Below, in pieces: positions 14,971-22,813 of a stretch of DNA of 22,813 bases. The notes under the pieces are model-generated. The model was not told where the DNA came from and made no database searches. It was given only the letters and a program-made list of their open reading frames with translations. This DNA is from an uncultured Eubacteriales bacterium (GTDB taxonomy: Bacteria > Bacillota > Clostridia > Lachnospirales > Lachnospiraceae). The stretch covers positions 1 through 22,813 of the forward strand of contig UQZF01000024.1 of NCBI GenBank assembly GCA_900545455.1, written 5' to 3'. The translations under genes were made by a program, and so were the position numbers. How positions within the stretch are numbered: position 1 is the first letter of the stretch; each line of letters opens with the position of its first letter.

Positions 14971-15025
14971 ATAACCTCTCTACATTCATAAAGGTTATTA
15001 TAACGCATGGGGATGGGGATGGCAA
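14971..15025 (-). promoter_or_regulatory. Promoter of the JetABC-like operon with inverted repeats
   Basis: On the minus strand: -35 TTGCCA (15025-15020, 5 of 6), a spacer of exactly 17 bases made of GGGGAT-type repeats in complement, and -10 TATAAT (15002-14997). Downstream, ATAACCT (14971-14977 on plus) and AGGTTAT (14992-14998) form a 7-base inverted repeat that covers the expected transcription start and touches the -10. GTTATAATAAC at the -10 is itself palindromic. A repressor site is plausible. The promoter lies in the 82-base gap after recR. Confidence 0.65.
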
Positions 15026-15047
15026 GCGATTGTAAGGTTAAATCCCT

Positions 15048-15644
15048 TTACAGAAGCGTCCTTCCCTCAAGTGCACGAAGCAGTGTTATCTCGTCGATAT
15101 TCTCCAAATCTCCGCCGACAGGGACACCGCTCGCTATTCGGCTCACCTTGATTCCCGTGGGCTTCACAAGCTTGCTTATGTACATCGCGGTAGTCTCTCC
15201 CTCGAGGCTTGAGTTGGTTGCAATAATTACCTCGTCGACATCGTCCTCGAGTCGCTTCATGAGCTCCTTTAGCTTGATGTCGTTAGGACCTATTCCGAGC
15301 ATCGGCGAGATTGCGCCGTGAAGAACATGGTACACACCGTCGTACTTCTGCGTCTTTTCGTAGGCTGCCATATCCCTCGTGTTCTCCACAACCATAATTA
15401 CGCGGTGATTGCGGTTAGGGTTGCGGCATATCGGGCAGAGCTCCTCATCCGTGAGGGTGTAACAGCAGCTACAGTATCTCACGTTGGTCTTGGCGTTCAC
15501 GATTGCGGCTGAGAGACTCTCAACCTGCTCACGCGGCATACCTATAATGTGAAAGGCAAGCCTTTGTGCGGACTTCGCTCCTATACCGGGAAGCCTTGAA
15601 AGCTCCTCGATAAGCTTGTTTATCTGACTTCCGTAGTATTCCAT
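15048..15644 (-). CDS. recR: Recombination mediator protein RecR
   Basis: RecR, 198 residues, full length, acts with RecF and RecO to load RecA on single-stranded DNA gaps. The N-terminal helix-hairpin-helix (SRLPGIGAKSAQRLAFHII, about 16-34) is followed by a C4 zinc finger (Cys58, 61, 70, 73). A Toprim domain follows (VVENTRDM near 85-92, then DEVIIATNSSLEGETTA) and a C-terminal tail (LPGGD-like GVPVGGDLENIDEITL). The start codon overlaps the ybaB stop as TAATG, so translation is coupled. The ybaB-recR pair downstream of dnaX is the common bacterial arrangement. Confidence 0.97.
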   Translation of the reverse strand: MEYYGSQINKLIEELSRLPGIGAKSAQRLAFHIIGMPREQVESLSAAIVNAKTNVRYCSCCYTLTDEELCPICRNPNRNHRVIMVVENTRDMAAYEKTQKYDGVYHVLHGAISPMLGIGPNDIKLKELMKRLEDDVDEVIIATNSSLEGETTAMYISKLVKPTGIKVSRIASGVPVGGDLENIDEITLLRALEGRTLL

Positions 15645-16000
15645 TAGAATGGGAAGCCTCCTCCGAGACCGCCGAGTCCTCCGGTAATCTTAGCCATGGA
15701 CTCCTGTGAAAGCTCCTCAATCTGTCTGAGTGCCTCATTCGTTGCAGCCATAATCATATCCTCTAACATCTCGATGTCATCGGTATCAACTGCCTCAGGA
15801 TCAATCTTTACCTTGGTAACCTCCTTCTTGCCTGATACGGTTACGGATACGGCACCGCCGCCTGCGGATGCGGTAATCTCCTTCTCCTCAAGCTCCTTTG
15901 TCGTCTCCTCCATCTGACGCTGCATTCTCTGTGCCTGCTTCATCAGATTATTCATATTGCCGGGCATTGCGCCTCCCGGAAAGCCTCCTCTTTTTGCCAT
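15644..16000 (-). CDS. ybaB: Nucleoid-associated protein, YbaB/EbfC family
   Basis: This 118-residue DNA-binding protein forms tweezer-like dimers on the nucleoid and is linked to the RecFOR pathway. It has the family pattern: a Gly/Met/Asn-rich N-terminus (GGAMPGNMNNLMKQAQRMQ), a long helix (about 17-42), a central beta part with SGKKEVTKVKIDPEAVD, a helix EMLEDMIMAATNEAL, and a Gly-rich tail ending GGLGGGFPF. AAAGGAG stands 6 bases before the ATG. It overlaps recR by one base. Confidence 0.95.
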   Translation of the reverse strand: MAKRGGFPGGAMPGNMNNLMKQAQRMQRQMEETTKELEEKEITASAGGGAVSVTVSGKKEVTKVKIDPEAVDTDDIEMLEDMIMAATNEALRQIEELSQESMAKITGGLGGLGGGFPF

Positions 16001-16029
16001 AATGGTCTCCTTTAAATTTCTTAGTTATT

Positions 16030-16035
16030 ATTATA
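16030..16035 (-). promoter_or_regulatory. Possible internal -10 box upstream of ybaB
   Basis: The 96-base AT-rich gap between dnaX and ybaB holds a TATAAT (16035-16030, minus strand) 30 bases before the ybaB start. The -35 region at normal spacing (AATGTT) is weak, so this is only a candidate internal promoter for ybaB-recR. No terminator hairpin is visible in the gap. Confidence 0.3.
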
Positions 16036-16096
16036 AAACCAACAAAAAATATAACATTTATACTCTGAAATTGGCTTTATCTGCAAAATTAAAATA

Positions 16097-17698
16097 TTAA
16101 AAATCCTCTTCCTCGATGTTCATTCTGCACAAATCCTCGAGGGTGTCATAGTCCTGCGATGCGTCCGCACCGTTTGCAAGGCGGATGACCTCTATCTCCA
16201 TGTCAAGTCCCGTCTTGTCCGCTATGACCTTCTTTATGGTCTGAATGTTCTCGGGCGTCGACACCATCGAGTAGTAGGTGTCGTTGTCGTATATGAGCTG
16301 GAGCTTGTTGCCACCGCCGTTAGCCTTGGTCGTGTAGTGCTCAAGGATAGGCTTTAACGACATTGCAAGTCCGTTGCATATACCGCGCCAGTTCTGTATG
16401 ACAGCGGTTATGTCCTCGGAGCGCGCGGGCTTTACGGTGCGTGCCTTTGGAGCATCAGCCTGTACTGCCTGCTGTGCGCTTACCGAACCGCCTGCGGGTG
16501 CCATACCGCCTCCCGCCGCCATCGCTCTTGCCGCAGCCTCAAGTCCCGTCTCCATCTGCCTTTCAAGCACCTTTATTCGGTCGAGCACGGAATCTAAGCC
16601 CTTCTCCATAGACGGGCGCGTGAGCTTTATCAGCGCCACCTCGACCATGACTCGCTTCTGACTTGAGTTTTTGAGCTGTCCCGACAGCTCGGAGAACACT
16701 CTTATATAGCGCATTATTCCGTTCAAATCGGTGCGCGCCGCGTCCTCCTTTAAAATCTTTATATTCTCCTCGGACATTTCAAGCACATCCGAGGCATCCG
16801 TAGCCGACTGCAAAAGCATGAGGTTACGAAGATACCATGTGAAATCGTTGACGAACTGGTTCAAATCCCTTCCGTCAATTATTATCTTCTCAAGCTTATG
16901 AATGAGCCCGATTGCGTCGCCCTCAATCACTCCCCTGAAAAAGTCCGAAAAGACCTCCGTGTCGACCGCGCCTAACACATCTAGGACGTTCTCATACTTT
17001 AATTCCTGTCCCATGTAGAACGCAAGACACTGGTCAAGCAGGCTTAACGCGTCTCGCATCGAGCCGTCAGCCGCCTTCGCGACATATCTTAAAGCTCTCT
17101 CATCAGCCGTTATCCCCTCCGCCCTCATGAGCTCGGAGAGCCTCGCGCTTATGGTATCTATTGAGATACGTTTAAAATCATATCTCTGACACCTTGAGAG
17201 AATCGTTATCGGAATCTTGTGCGCCTCCGTCGTGGCGAGAATGAAGATGACATACGCCGGCGGCTCCTCCAAGGTCTTTAAGAGTGCATTGAACGCTCCT
17301 ATTGAGAGCATATGCACCTCGTCGATTATATATACCTTGAAGCGTCCCTGCGTCGGAGGATATGCAACCTCCTCCTTAATCTCACGGATGTTGTCGACAC
17401 CGTTGTTCGACGCGGCATCAATCTCGATGACATTCATGCTCGCTCCCGCGGCAACGGCACGGCACACCTCGCACTCCCCGCACGGATTTCCGTCGACAGG
17501 GTTGGCGCAGTTGACCGCCTTGGCAAAAATCTTTGCAACCGACGTCTTACCTGTACCTCTCGTTCCGCAGAAGAGATAAGCGTGACCTATCCTGTCATTT
17601 TTTATCTGATTCTTGAGCGTGGTTACAATGTGATCCTGCCCCTTCACCTCGTCGAAGGTCGCCGGTCTCCATTTTCTGTATAAAGCTGTATATGACAT
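16097..17698 (-). CDS. dnaX: DNA polymerase III subunit gamma/tau
   Basis: This is the clamp-loader ATPase of the replisome, 533 residues. The AAA+ core is intact: Walker A GTRGTGKT (45-52), zinc ligands Cys64, 73, 76 and 79, Walker B YIIDEVH (123-129) and the SRC arginine finger (168-170). A helical collar domain follows (about 215-365), then an Ala/Gly/Pro linker (near 385-415) and a short C-terminal domain. It is nearer in size to short Firmicute DnaX than to E. coli tau. I see no obvious frameshift slippery site. AGGAG lies 6 bases before the ATG, and the gene follows pfkA by 21 bases, so both are probably on one transcript. Confidence 0.96.
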   Translation of the reverse strand: MSYTALYRKWRPATFDEVKGQDHIVTTLKNQIKNDRIGHAYLFCGTRGTGKTSVAKIFAKAVNCANPVDGNPCGECEVCRAVAAGASMNVIEIDAASNNGVDNIREIKEEVAYPPTQGRFKVYIIDEVHMLSIGAFNALLKTLEEPPAYVIFILATTEAHKIPITILSRCQRYDFKRISIDTISARLSELMRAEGITADERALRYVAKAADGSMRDALSLLDQCLAFYMGQELKYENVLDVLGAVDTEVFSDFFRGVIEGDAIGLIHKLEKIIIDGRDLNQFVNDFTWYLRNLMLLQSATDASDVLEMSEENIKILKEDAARTDLNGIMRYIRVFSELSGQLKNSSQKRVMVEVALIKLTRPSMEKGLDSVLDRIKVLERQMETGLEAAARAMAAGGGMAPAGGSVSAQQAVQADAPKARTVKPARSEDITAVIQNWRGICNGLAMSLKPILEHYTTKANGGGNKLQLIYDNDTYYSMVSTPENIQTIKKVIADKTGLDMEIEVIRLANGADASQDYDTLEDLCRMNIEEEDF

Positions 17699-17719
17699 AA
17701 ATTACTCCTGAATGAAAGG

Positions 17720-18793
17720 CTAGTCTCCGAAGCTTATTCCGAGCATCTTAGCCTCGTTTATGATGGACGCGTTCGGATCAACCATTTTGAGCTTGCCCGC
17801 AACGTCCGCAAGAGGAACCTTGACAATCTCTCCGTTCCTTATTCCGACCATGAAGCCGTACTCCTTGTTGAGAATGAGCCCTGCCGCAGCGGCACCGAGC
17901 CTTGACGCCAGCACTCTGTCGTAAGGGCACGGACTTCCGCCTCTCTGTGTGTGTCCCGGAACCGTGATTCTGACCTCCTGTCCCGTGAGCTCCTGAATCT
18001 CGCTTCCTATCTTATAAGACACAGAAGGATAAGGGTTGTCCTTCAACTTCTGCTTGAGTTCCTTCTTAGGAAGTGCCGCGTCCTCCTTCGATATTGCGCC
18101 CTCCGCAACGGCGAGTATCGAGAAGTTCTTTCCCGCCTTGGTTCTCCTGTTGAGTGCAGCCACAACCGACTTGATGTCGTATGGAATCTCAGGTATCAGA
18201 ATGATGTCCGCACCGCCCGCGATGCCCGCATGGAGTGTGAGCCATCCGACCTTGTGTCCCATGACCTCGACGATAAACACTCTTCCGTGTGACGATGCAG
18301 TCGTGTGAATGCAATCGATAGCGTTAGTCGCAATATTCACCGCACTCTGGAAGCCGAACGTCATGTCGGTGCCCCAGAGGTCGTTGTCTATGGTCTTAGG
18401 GAGAGTCACTACATTGAGCCCCTCCTCCCTCAGAAGATTAGCCGTCTTGTGCGTTCCGTTGCCGCCTAATATGACGAGGCAGTCAAGCCCTAATGACTTA
18501 TAGTTCTTCTTCATCTCCTCGACCTTGTCAAGACCGTTGTCATCTGGTACGCGCATCAGCTTGAACGGTTGTCTTGAGCTTCCGATTATGGTGCCGCCCT
18601 CTGTAAGAATCCCTGAAAAATCGCTCTTTTTCATAACCCTGAAATCACCGTAGATAAGTCCCTTGTAGCCTTCCTCAAATCCGATGATCTCCACATCATC
18701 GACAGCTCTGTAAAGTGACTTTGCAACACCTCTCATTGCGGCATTGAGTGCCTGACAGTCTCCGCCGCTGGTAAGCATACCAACCTTCAACAT
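17720..18793 (-). CDS. pfkA: 6-phosphofructokinase
   Basis: This cytosolic glycolytic enzyme phosphorylates fructose 6-phosphate to the 1,6-bisphosphate; 357 residues from the ATG at 18793 (AAGGAAGG 8 bases upstream). An upstream in-frame start at 18826 lacks a ribosome binding site. Motifs: MLTSGGDCQALNAAM (6-20), GGNGT (110-114), PKTIDND (132-138, catalytic Asp136 and Asp138), MGHKVGWLT, and GHTQRGGSP near the C-terminus. The position usually read as GGDG, with a Mg-binding Asp, is GGNG here. Gly113 with Lys133 is a mix: Gly there goes with ATP use, Lys with PPi-type or the ATP-using actinobacterial-like clade. ATP as donor is the likelier reading. It is the first gene of the pfkA-dnaX-ybaB-recR run, with a long structured leader. 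Confidence 0.93.
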   Translation of the reverse strand: MLKVGMLTSGGDCQALNAAMRGVAKSLYRAVDDVEIIGFEEGYKGLIYGDFRVMKKSDFSGILTEGGTIIGSSRQPFKLMRVPDDNGLDKVEEMKKNYKSLGLDCLVILGGNGTHKTANLLREEGLNVVTLPKTIDNDLWGTDMTFGFQSAVNIATNAIDCIHTTASSHGRVFIVEVMGHKVGWLTLHAGIAGGADIILIPEIPYDIKSVVAALNRRTKAGKNFSILAVAEGAISKEDAALPKKELKQKLKDNPYPSVSYKIGSEIQELTGQEVRITVPGHTQRGGSPCPYDRVLASRLGAAAAGLILNKEYGFMVGIRNGEIVKVPLADVAGKLKMVDPNASIINEAKMLGISFGD

Positions 18794-18841
18794 ACGCGTA
18801 ACCTTCCTTTCGTGTGTTAATAACAATTACAAAATCGCCAC

Positions 18842-18982
18842 GTTAAGTAACTTTTATATATTACCGTCAGGCACGCTCTCGCTACGTTGCATCACATAGC
18901 GGCGCATAATCAGCTAAAATACAGCTGATAAACGCCGATGTCTGCAAAGTACCTGACTTGCAATATATAAAAGTTACTTAAC
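18842..18982. repeat. Long hairpin element with perfect 21-base inverted arms in the pfkA leader
   Basis: Arms 18842-18862 and 18962-18982 are exact reverse complements over 21 bases (starting GTTAAGTAACTTTTATA). Inside, more nested pairing follows in register: GTCAGG (18866-18871) with CCTGAC (18952-18957) plus AC/GT; GGCG (18901-18904) with CGCC (18933-18936); ATCAGCT (18909-18915) with AGCTGAT (18923-18929). The tip of another arm is GCTA/TAGC around 18881-18900. It has no coding potential. It could be a MITE-like repeat or a structured RNA leader. It lies between the pfkA promoter and start codon, so pfkA mRNA would carry it. Confidence 0.8.
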
Positions 18983-19032
18983 TGTGTATGTCCATCCACA
19001 ATTTTGCAATATCTGATTTAATAACATGATTT

Positions 19033-19061
19033 ATTATACATTATTTCTTGAATTTAAGCAA
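19033..19061 (-). promoter_or_regulatory. Promoter for the pfkA-dnaX-ybaB-recR run
   Basis: Minus strand: -35 TTGCTT (19061-19056), a 17-base AT-rich spacer, and -10 TATAAT (19038-19033). It begins 3 bases past the beta-galactosidase stop codon. Transcription from here gives a leader of roughly 230 bases that spans the inverted-arm element. Confidence 0.6.
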
Positions 19062-19064
19062 TTA

Positions 19065-21041
19065 TTAAACTTTTTCAGTGTGTTTTTTAATGCAGTATGC
19101 ACCATATCCTTCAATCCTGCCGTCAAAGGCTTCGCCCGTGAGGATATTTGTTCCCGTAATTCCCGTCTCGCAGGCAGTCTCGCTATGGTTAAGTAGAAAC
19201 ATGCAGCCGTCAGCGCGCTTTACAAGCTCCACGCCGTCAGGAAGCTTCGCCGTCGCGATACCGCACTCCTCGGACACATATTTCACGAAGGCTTCAAGCG
19301 TATCTGCGTCCATATCGCAGCCCGCATAATACACCTTTCCCTTGCCGTATTCGTTGACCGTGACTGCCGCCTTGCCATTATAGTAATCCTCCGCATAGCT
19401 TGCAAGCACCTTTGCCCCCTTAGGCTCGATAATGTCGCACCAGAGCTTTGCCGCACCTGCGCCCGCAAAAATATCGCCCTCAAGCTTCACCGCTCCGTCA
19501 GGTGTCGCAAATTCCGACACCTCTATTCCCGCAAGCTTCGCAAAAGCCCCCGGAACGGTCGTCGTTCTCATGTTGTTGTAGTAGTCCCTCGTCCCGCTCC
19601 TGAAAGTGAGCACGAGTGTTCCGCCGTTCTCGACATACTCCGTTATCTTCTTAATCTCCTTGTCGGTCACGACATTGTGAGCAGGCATGTAGACAACCTT
19701 ATATTTTGAGAAGTCACAGTTTGACACAGCCGTGGTCACATTGAGGTCTGAGCTGGCTTTGTAGTATGCGTATAAGAGATTCCTGTAGTCAAAGCCCGCC
19801 TTGTGGCGCTTGATTTCGTGCGACCATACATCGTCGTAGGACTTATAAATGAGCGCCTCGTAGGAATTTCCGACACCGACGATATGCTCCTCGAGCTTTT
19901 TTAACTCCTCGCCCGTCTGCTTAATCTCGTAAAAGCGTCTGCGCGGAACTCCGTCGTGGTCGAGCACGCCGTACCAGTACTGCTCCATACCGAAGAGTGC
20001 CGTCCTGAACCTGAAATACACGACACCCTCACAGCCGTGTGCAACCGCCTGATAAGCCCAAAGCCTAAGCTGTCCCGGCTTCGGCGTCCTCCCGACGACA
20101 TCCCAGCCGCAAGGTCCCGCCTGTTCCTCCATCACTATGAAGTTACTGTTCTTAACGCCGCGCATATTCTCATGTGCCATCGAGACATACTGATATTCAG
20201 AACCGCCCCACTGATTGTCGGGATAGTTGTCCCACGCTACATAGTCCAAATCCTTACCGAGCTTGTAGTAATCGATGTCCGAAAAATGTCCCATAAAATT
20301 GTGCGTTATCGGCAGATCACTGTATTTTCTTATTATGTCAACCTGCATTCTCTGGTATTTTACCCATGAATCCGAAGCAAATCTTCTGTATTCAAGGTCA
20401 AGGCTCGGATTGTGCGCAAAATTAGGGAAATTCTCGCCCTCGCAGGAATTATACGCAGGAAGAATCACATCCTCGAACGAGTCGTAGTCGAGGCTCCAGA
20501 ACACGTTTCCCCACGTCTTGTTGAGCGCGTCAATATCCTCATAGCGCTTTTTTAACCACTTGCCGAATGCCCTCCTGCAGTTCCCGCAGTAGCATCTCGT
20601 GCTCGCATGACAGCCGAACTCGTTGTCAATCTGCCAGCCGATGACATTTTTATTGCCTGCAAAGTGCTTTACCATCTTTTTTACGATTATCTCGGACTTC
20701 TCGAGGTAGTCGCGGCTGTTCGCACAGCACTCCCTTCTCGAGCCCCACGCGCGCACACGCCCGTACCTGTCGCGCTGCAGCACATCGTATCTGTCCGCAA
20801 GCCACTTTGGCGGTGCCGCCGTCGGCGTTCCGAGAATAACCTTGATTCCCTGTGCCGCAAGCACATCTATCGCTTCGTCGAGAACGGAGAAGTCGAACTT
20901 TCCCTCCTCCTTCTCGAACAGTTTCCAATCGAACTCGCCCATCCTGACGGTATTAAAACCGCCCTCCTTCATGAGCTCAGCCTGATGCTCCCACTCGCTT
21001 CTGTCCCAATGCTCCGGGTAATAGTCCACACCGTAAATCAT
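19065..21041 (-). CDS. Beta-galactosidase, glycoside hydrolase family 42
   Basis: Retaining exo-beta-galactosidase of GH42, 658 residues, usual length, without a signal peptide, so probably cytosolic and acting on imported galactosides. The TIM barrel begins at once (MIYGVDYYPEHWD). The acid/base Glu is Glu141 in WQIDNEFG. The nucleophile is Glu305 (or the next Glu) in VMEEQAGP. The zinc cluster Cys105/106, Cys150, Cys152 and Cys155 matches the known GH42 site. The middle part (about 385-595) is the trimerisation domain, and the C-terminus is a small beta domain. GGAGGTG lies 4 bases before the ATG. It follows the P-type ATPase gene by 32 bases; no sugar transporter is in view. No clear hairpin terminator follows, unless the inverted-arm element serves. 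Confidence 0.95.
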   Translation of the reverse strand: MIYGVDYYPEHWDRSEWEHQAELMKEGGFNTVRMGEFDWKLFEKEEGKFDFSVLDEAIDVLAAQGIKVILGTPTAAPPKWLADRYDVLQRDRYGRVRAWGSRRECCANSRDYLEKSEIIVKKMVKHFAGNKNVIGWQIDNEFGCHASTRCYCGNCRRAFGKWLKKRYEDIDALNKTWGNVFWSLDYDSFEDVILPAYNSCEGENFPNFAHNPSLDLEYRRFASDSWVKYQRMQVDIIRKYSDLPITHNFMGHFSDIDYYKLGKDLDYVAWDNYPDNQWGGSEYQYVSMAHENMRGVKNSNFIVMEEQAGPCGWDVVGRTPKPGQLRLWAYQAVAHGCEGVVYFRFRTALFGMEQYWYGVLDHDGVPRRRFYEIKQTGEELKKLEEHIVGVGNSYEALIYKSYDDVWSHEIKRHKAGFDYRNLLYAYYKASSDLNVTTAVSNCDFSKYKVVYMPAHNVVTDKEIKKITEYVENGGTLVLTFRSGTRDYYNNMRTTTVPGAFAKLAGIEVSEFATPDGAVKLEGDIFAGAGAAKLWCDIIEPKGAKVLASYAEDYYNGKAAVTVNEYGKGKVYYAGCDMDADTLEAFVKYVSEECGIATAKLPDGVELVKRADGCMFLLNHSETACETGITGTNILTGEAFDGRIEGYGAYCIKKHTEKV

Positions 21042-21073
21042 ACCGCACCTCCATTATATTTTCCCACATTCTC

Positions 21074-22813
21074 TCACATATTCGCCTTTGTGTGCTTTAT
21101 CATTCTCACCGCCTGAACAACCATTGTCGGTGCAAACGCAAGCCCCGCAATCTCAAGAAGCTGTAACCCGCCAAGCCTGCTCACCTCAAAAAGTCCCGAT
21201 AGTGCCGGAATCAGGAGCACCGCTGAAAGAAGCACCGCCCCGAGTAAGAACGCCCCCACGCTCCACTTGTTGCTCATGATTCCGATGCTCGTGAGTGCCT
21301 TCCCGCTTCGGCAGTTGAAGCCGTGAAAGAGCCTCGACAGCGTGAGCGTCGCAAACGCCATCGTACTTGCCGTCGCCGCGTCCGTCCGAAGTCCCAGATA
21401 AAATGCACACATAACCGATACTGCTATCAATATACCATATTCAAAAAGTCTTGTACAGAAAGCCTTTGTAAGTATTCCCTTTTTCGGATTTCTCGGTTTG
21501 TCGTTAAGAAGCGCATCATCCGATGCCTCCATGCCTATCGCAAGTGCCGGAAGTGAATCCGTAAGCAGATTAATAAAAAGAAGATGCACCGGAGCAAAAG
21601 GCGCGGGAAGTGCCGCAATCGAGCAGAACAACACACTTATTATCGCCGCCATATTTCCCGAAAGCAGAAACAAAATCGCATTCTTTATGTTTCTGTACAC
21701 ATTTCGCCCGTTTAAGACCGCCTTAATTATCGTGGCAAAATTGTCATCCGCAAGAATCATCGATGCCGCATCCTTAGAAACCTCTGTTCCCGTTATTCCC
21801 ATCGCGACACCGATGTCCGCCTTTTTGAGCGCCGGAGCATCGTTCACTCCGTCGCCCGTCATGGCAACAATTTTTCCCTTCCTCTGCCATGCGTCAACAA
21901 TCCTTATTTTATTCTCGGGCGAAACACGCGCATACACCGACACGCTCTCGAGCACCTTGTCAAGCCTCTCATCGCTCATCGCGTCTAGCTCCTGCCCCGT
22001 GAGCGCCATATCCCCATCATTAAAAATTCCAATCTGCCCCGCAATCGCCTGCGCCGTAACTTTGTGGTCTCCTGTAATCATAACCGGTTTTATGCCGGCT
22101 CTTTTTGCCGCCGTTACAGCTCCCTTTGACTCTTCTCTCGGTGGGTCAACCATTGACACCAGACCGATAAATGTATAATCATCCTCATTTTCAATGGAGA
22201 GTGTATAGTCATCCGTCACCTCTTTACAGGCAAACGCAAGCACCCTTAGTCCGTTCCCCGAAAAGTTCTGATTTGCCAATGCTATCCTTTTCTTATCCGC
22301 GGCAGTGATAGGTCTTACCCCGCCGTCCTCTGCAATATTTATACATCTTGCAAGCAGCACATCCACCGCACCCTTTGTGAGTACCGTCGGTACGCCGTGT
22401 ATTTTATACTTAGTGCTCATGAGCTTTCTGTCCGAGTCAAACGGAAGCTCCTCAAGGCGCGGCATCATTTCTCTTATGTCTTCCTCAGATATTCCTGCCC
22501 TCGTAAGTCCTGCATTTTGTGCCATTGTAAGCAGACAGTACTCCGTCGGATCGCCGATTCCCACGCCGTCGTTCAGCGTTGAATCGTTGTCGAGTATCGC
22601 CGTGTACAAAAGATACCTGTGAAGTCTCTTTCTCATATCAAGCTCATCGGGCTTTATTGTCTGCCCGTCAATAAAGACATCTTTCACCGTCATTTTGTTC
22701 TGCGTGAGCGTTCCCGTCTTGTCGGAACATATAACCGACACACAGCCGAGGCTCTCGACCGCCGAGAGCTCCTTTATGATTGCGTTATCCTCCGCCATCT
22801 TTTTCGTACCCAT
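21074..22813 (-). CDS. P-type cation-transporting ATPase, Ca2+-like (P2A), C-terminal part
   Basis: The gene is cut by the right window edge; 579 C-terminal residues are seen and the true start lies outside. The frame enters just before AEDNAIIKELSAVESLG. Visible parts: phosphorylation motif DKTGTLT (31-37), nucleotide-domain KGAVDVL (148-154), MVDPPR (221-226), TGDH (247-250), and hinge TGDGVNDAP (319-327). Then come about six membrane spans. In span M6, NLLTD (415-419) matches the N-x-x-T-D ion site of P2A calcium pumps (SERCA/PMR1-like). The M4 site that would settle ion choice is not in the window. It is an inner-membrane ATP-driven exporter, probably of Ca2+. The stop is followed after 32 bases by the beta-galactosidase. 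Confidence 0.9.
   Translation of the reverse strand: MGTKKMAEDNAIIKELSAVESLGCVSVICSDKTGTLTQNKMTVKDVFIDGQTIKPDELDMRKRLHRYLLYTAILDNDSTLNDGVGIGDPTEYCLLTMAQNAGLTRAGISEEDIREMMPRLEELPFDSDRKLMSTKYKIHGVPTVLTKGAVDVLLARCINIAEDGGVRPITAADKKRIALANQNFSGNGLRVLAFACKEVTDDYTLSIENEDDYTFIGLVSMVDPPREESKGAVTAAKRAGIKPVMITGDHKVTAQAIAGQIGIFNDGDMALTGQELDAMSDERLDKVLESVSVYARVSPENKIRIVDAWQRKGKIVAMTGDGVNDAPALKKADIGVAMGITGTEVSKDAASMILADDNFATIIKAVLNGRNVYRNIKNAILFLLSGNMAAIISVLFCSIAALPAPFAPVHLLFINLLTDSLPALAIGMEASDDALLNDKPRNPKKGILTKAFCTRLFEYGILIAVSVMCAFYLGLRTDAATASTMAFATLTLSRLFHGFNCRSGKALTSIGIMSNKWSVGAFLLGAVLLSAVLLIPALSGLFEVSRLGGLQLLEIAGLAFAPTMVVQAVRMIKHTKANM

Noticed and set aside
15048..15644. RecR Toprim as the missing nuclease of the condensin system
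   Set aside because: RecR is a full-length housekeeping mediator, its Toprim domain is not a nuclease, and the condensin operon has its own promoter.
16097..17698. Programmed frameshift in dnaX
   Set aside because: I saw no A-rich slippery heptamer with a following hairpin, and the protein is already the usual Firmicute length.
1..22813. CRISPR array, tRNA or rRNA genes
   Set aside because: No regularly spaced direct repeats and no cloverleaf or rRNA-like sequence were noticed on either strand.

Overview
The window looks like chromosome of an anaerobic, low-to-mid GC Firmicute of the Lachnospiraceae type (Roseburia/Agathobacter/Lachnospira-like). The basis is the gene content (a pfkA-dnaX-ybaB-recR run, a clostridial-type FGGY kinase with araD, a GH42 beta-galactosidase), strong AGGAGG-type ribosome binding sites, and hairpin-rich intergenic repeats. 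Genus is an inference; no rRNA or other marker is present. Nearly all genes lie on the minus strand.

Bases 1-1540 are visibly more AT-rich and look accessory. They hold a degraded stretch, a 194-bp MITE-like hairpin element (216-409), a plus-strand gene for a 46-residue exported peptide (450-590), and, convergent with it and overlapping by 11 bases, a gene for an XRE-TPR regulator of the peptide-receptor (RRNPP) type. The regulator is broken by an internal deletion/frameshift. This looks like a decayed peptide-signalling pair.

Bases 1534-5526 form the end of a long minus-strand run: an FGGY sugar kinase (probable L-ribulokinase), an overlapping multi-span membrane protein and araD, closed by a clear rho-independent terminator. 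The kinase and AraD would convert L-ribulose to D-xylulose 5-phosphate. No araA or arabinose transporter is visible.

Bases 5544-15025 hold the most interesting locus: a Wadjet/MksBEF-like SMC condensin operon with its own near-consensus promoter. In transcription order the genes are a JetA-like kleisin, a JetB-like kite protein and a 1480-residue JetC-like SMC ATPase. The nuclease gene jetD, expected in a plasmid-restricting Wadjet, is absent. The fourth position is taken by an ~866-residue protein with N-terminal TPR-like helices, a long acidic linker and an AAA-like C-terminal domain whose P-loop is degenerate. The locus may be a chromosomal condensin or a Wadjet variant with a different effector.

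Bases 15048-18793 encode recR, ybaB, dnaX and pfkA in one run (pfkA first), driven from a promoter at 19033-19061. The promoter sits just past the beta-galactosidase stop codon. The pfkA leader would carry a long hairpin made by perfect 21-bp inverted arms (18842-18982).

Bases 19065-22813 hold a complete GH42 beta-galactosidase and, 32 bases upstream of it, the C-terminal 579 residues of a P2A-type (Ca2+-like) P-type ATPase that runs off the right edge.
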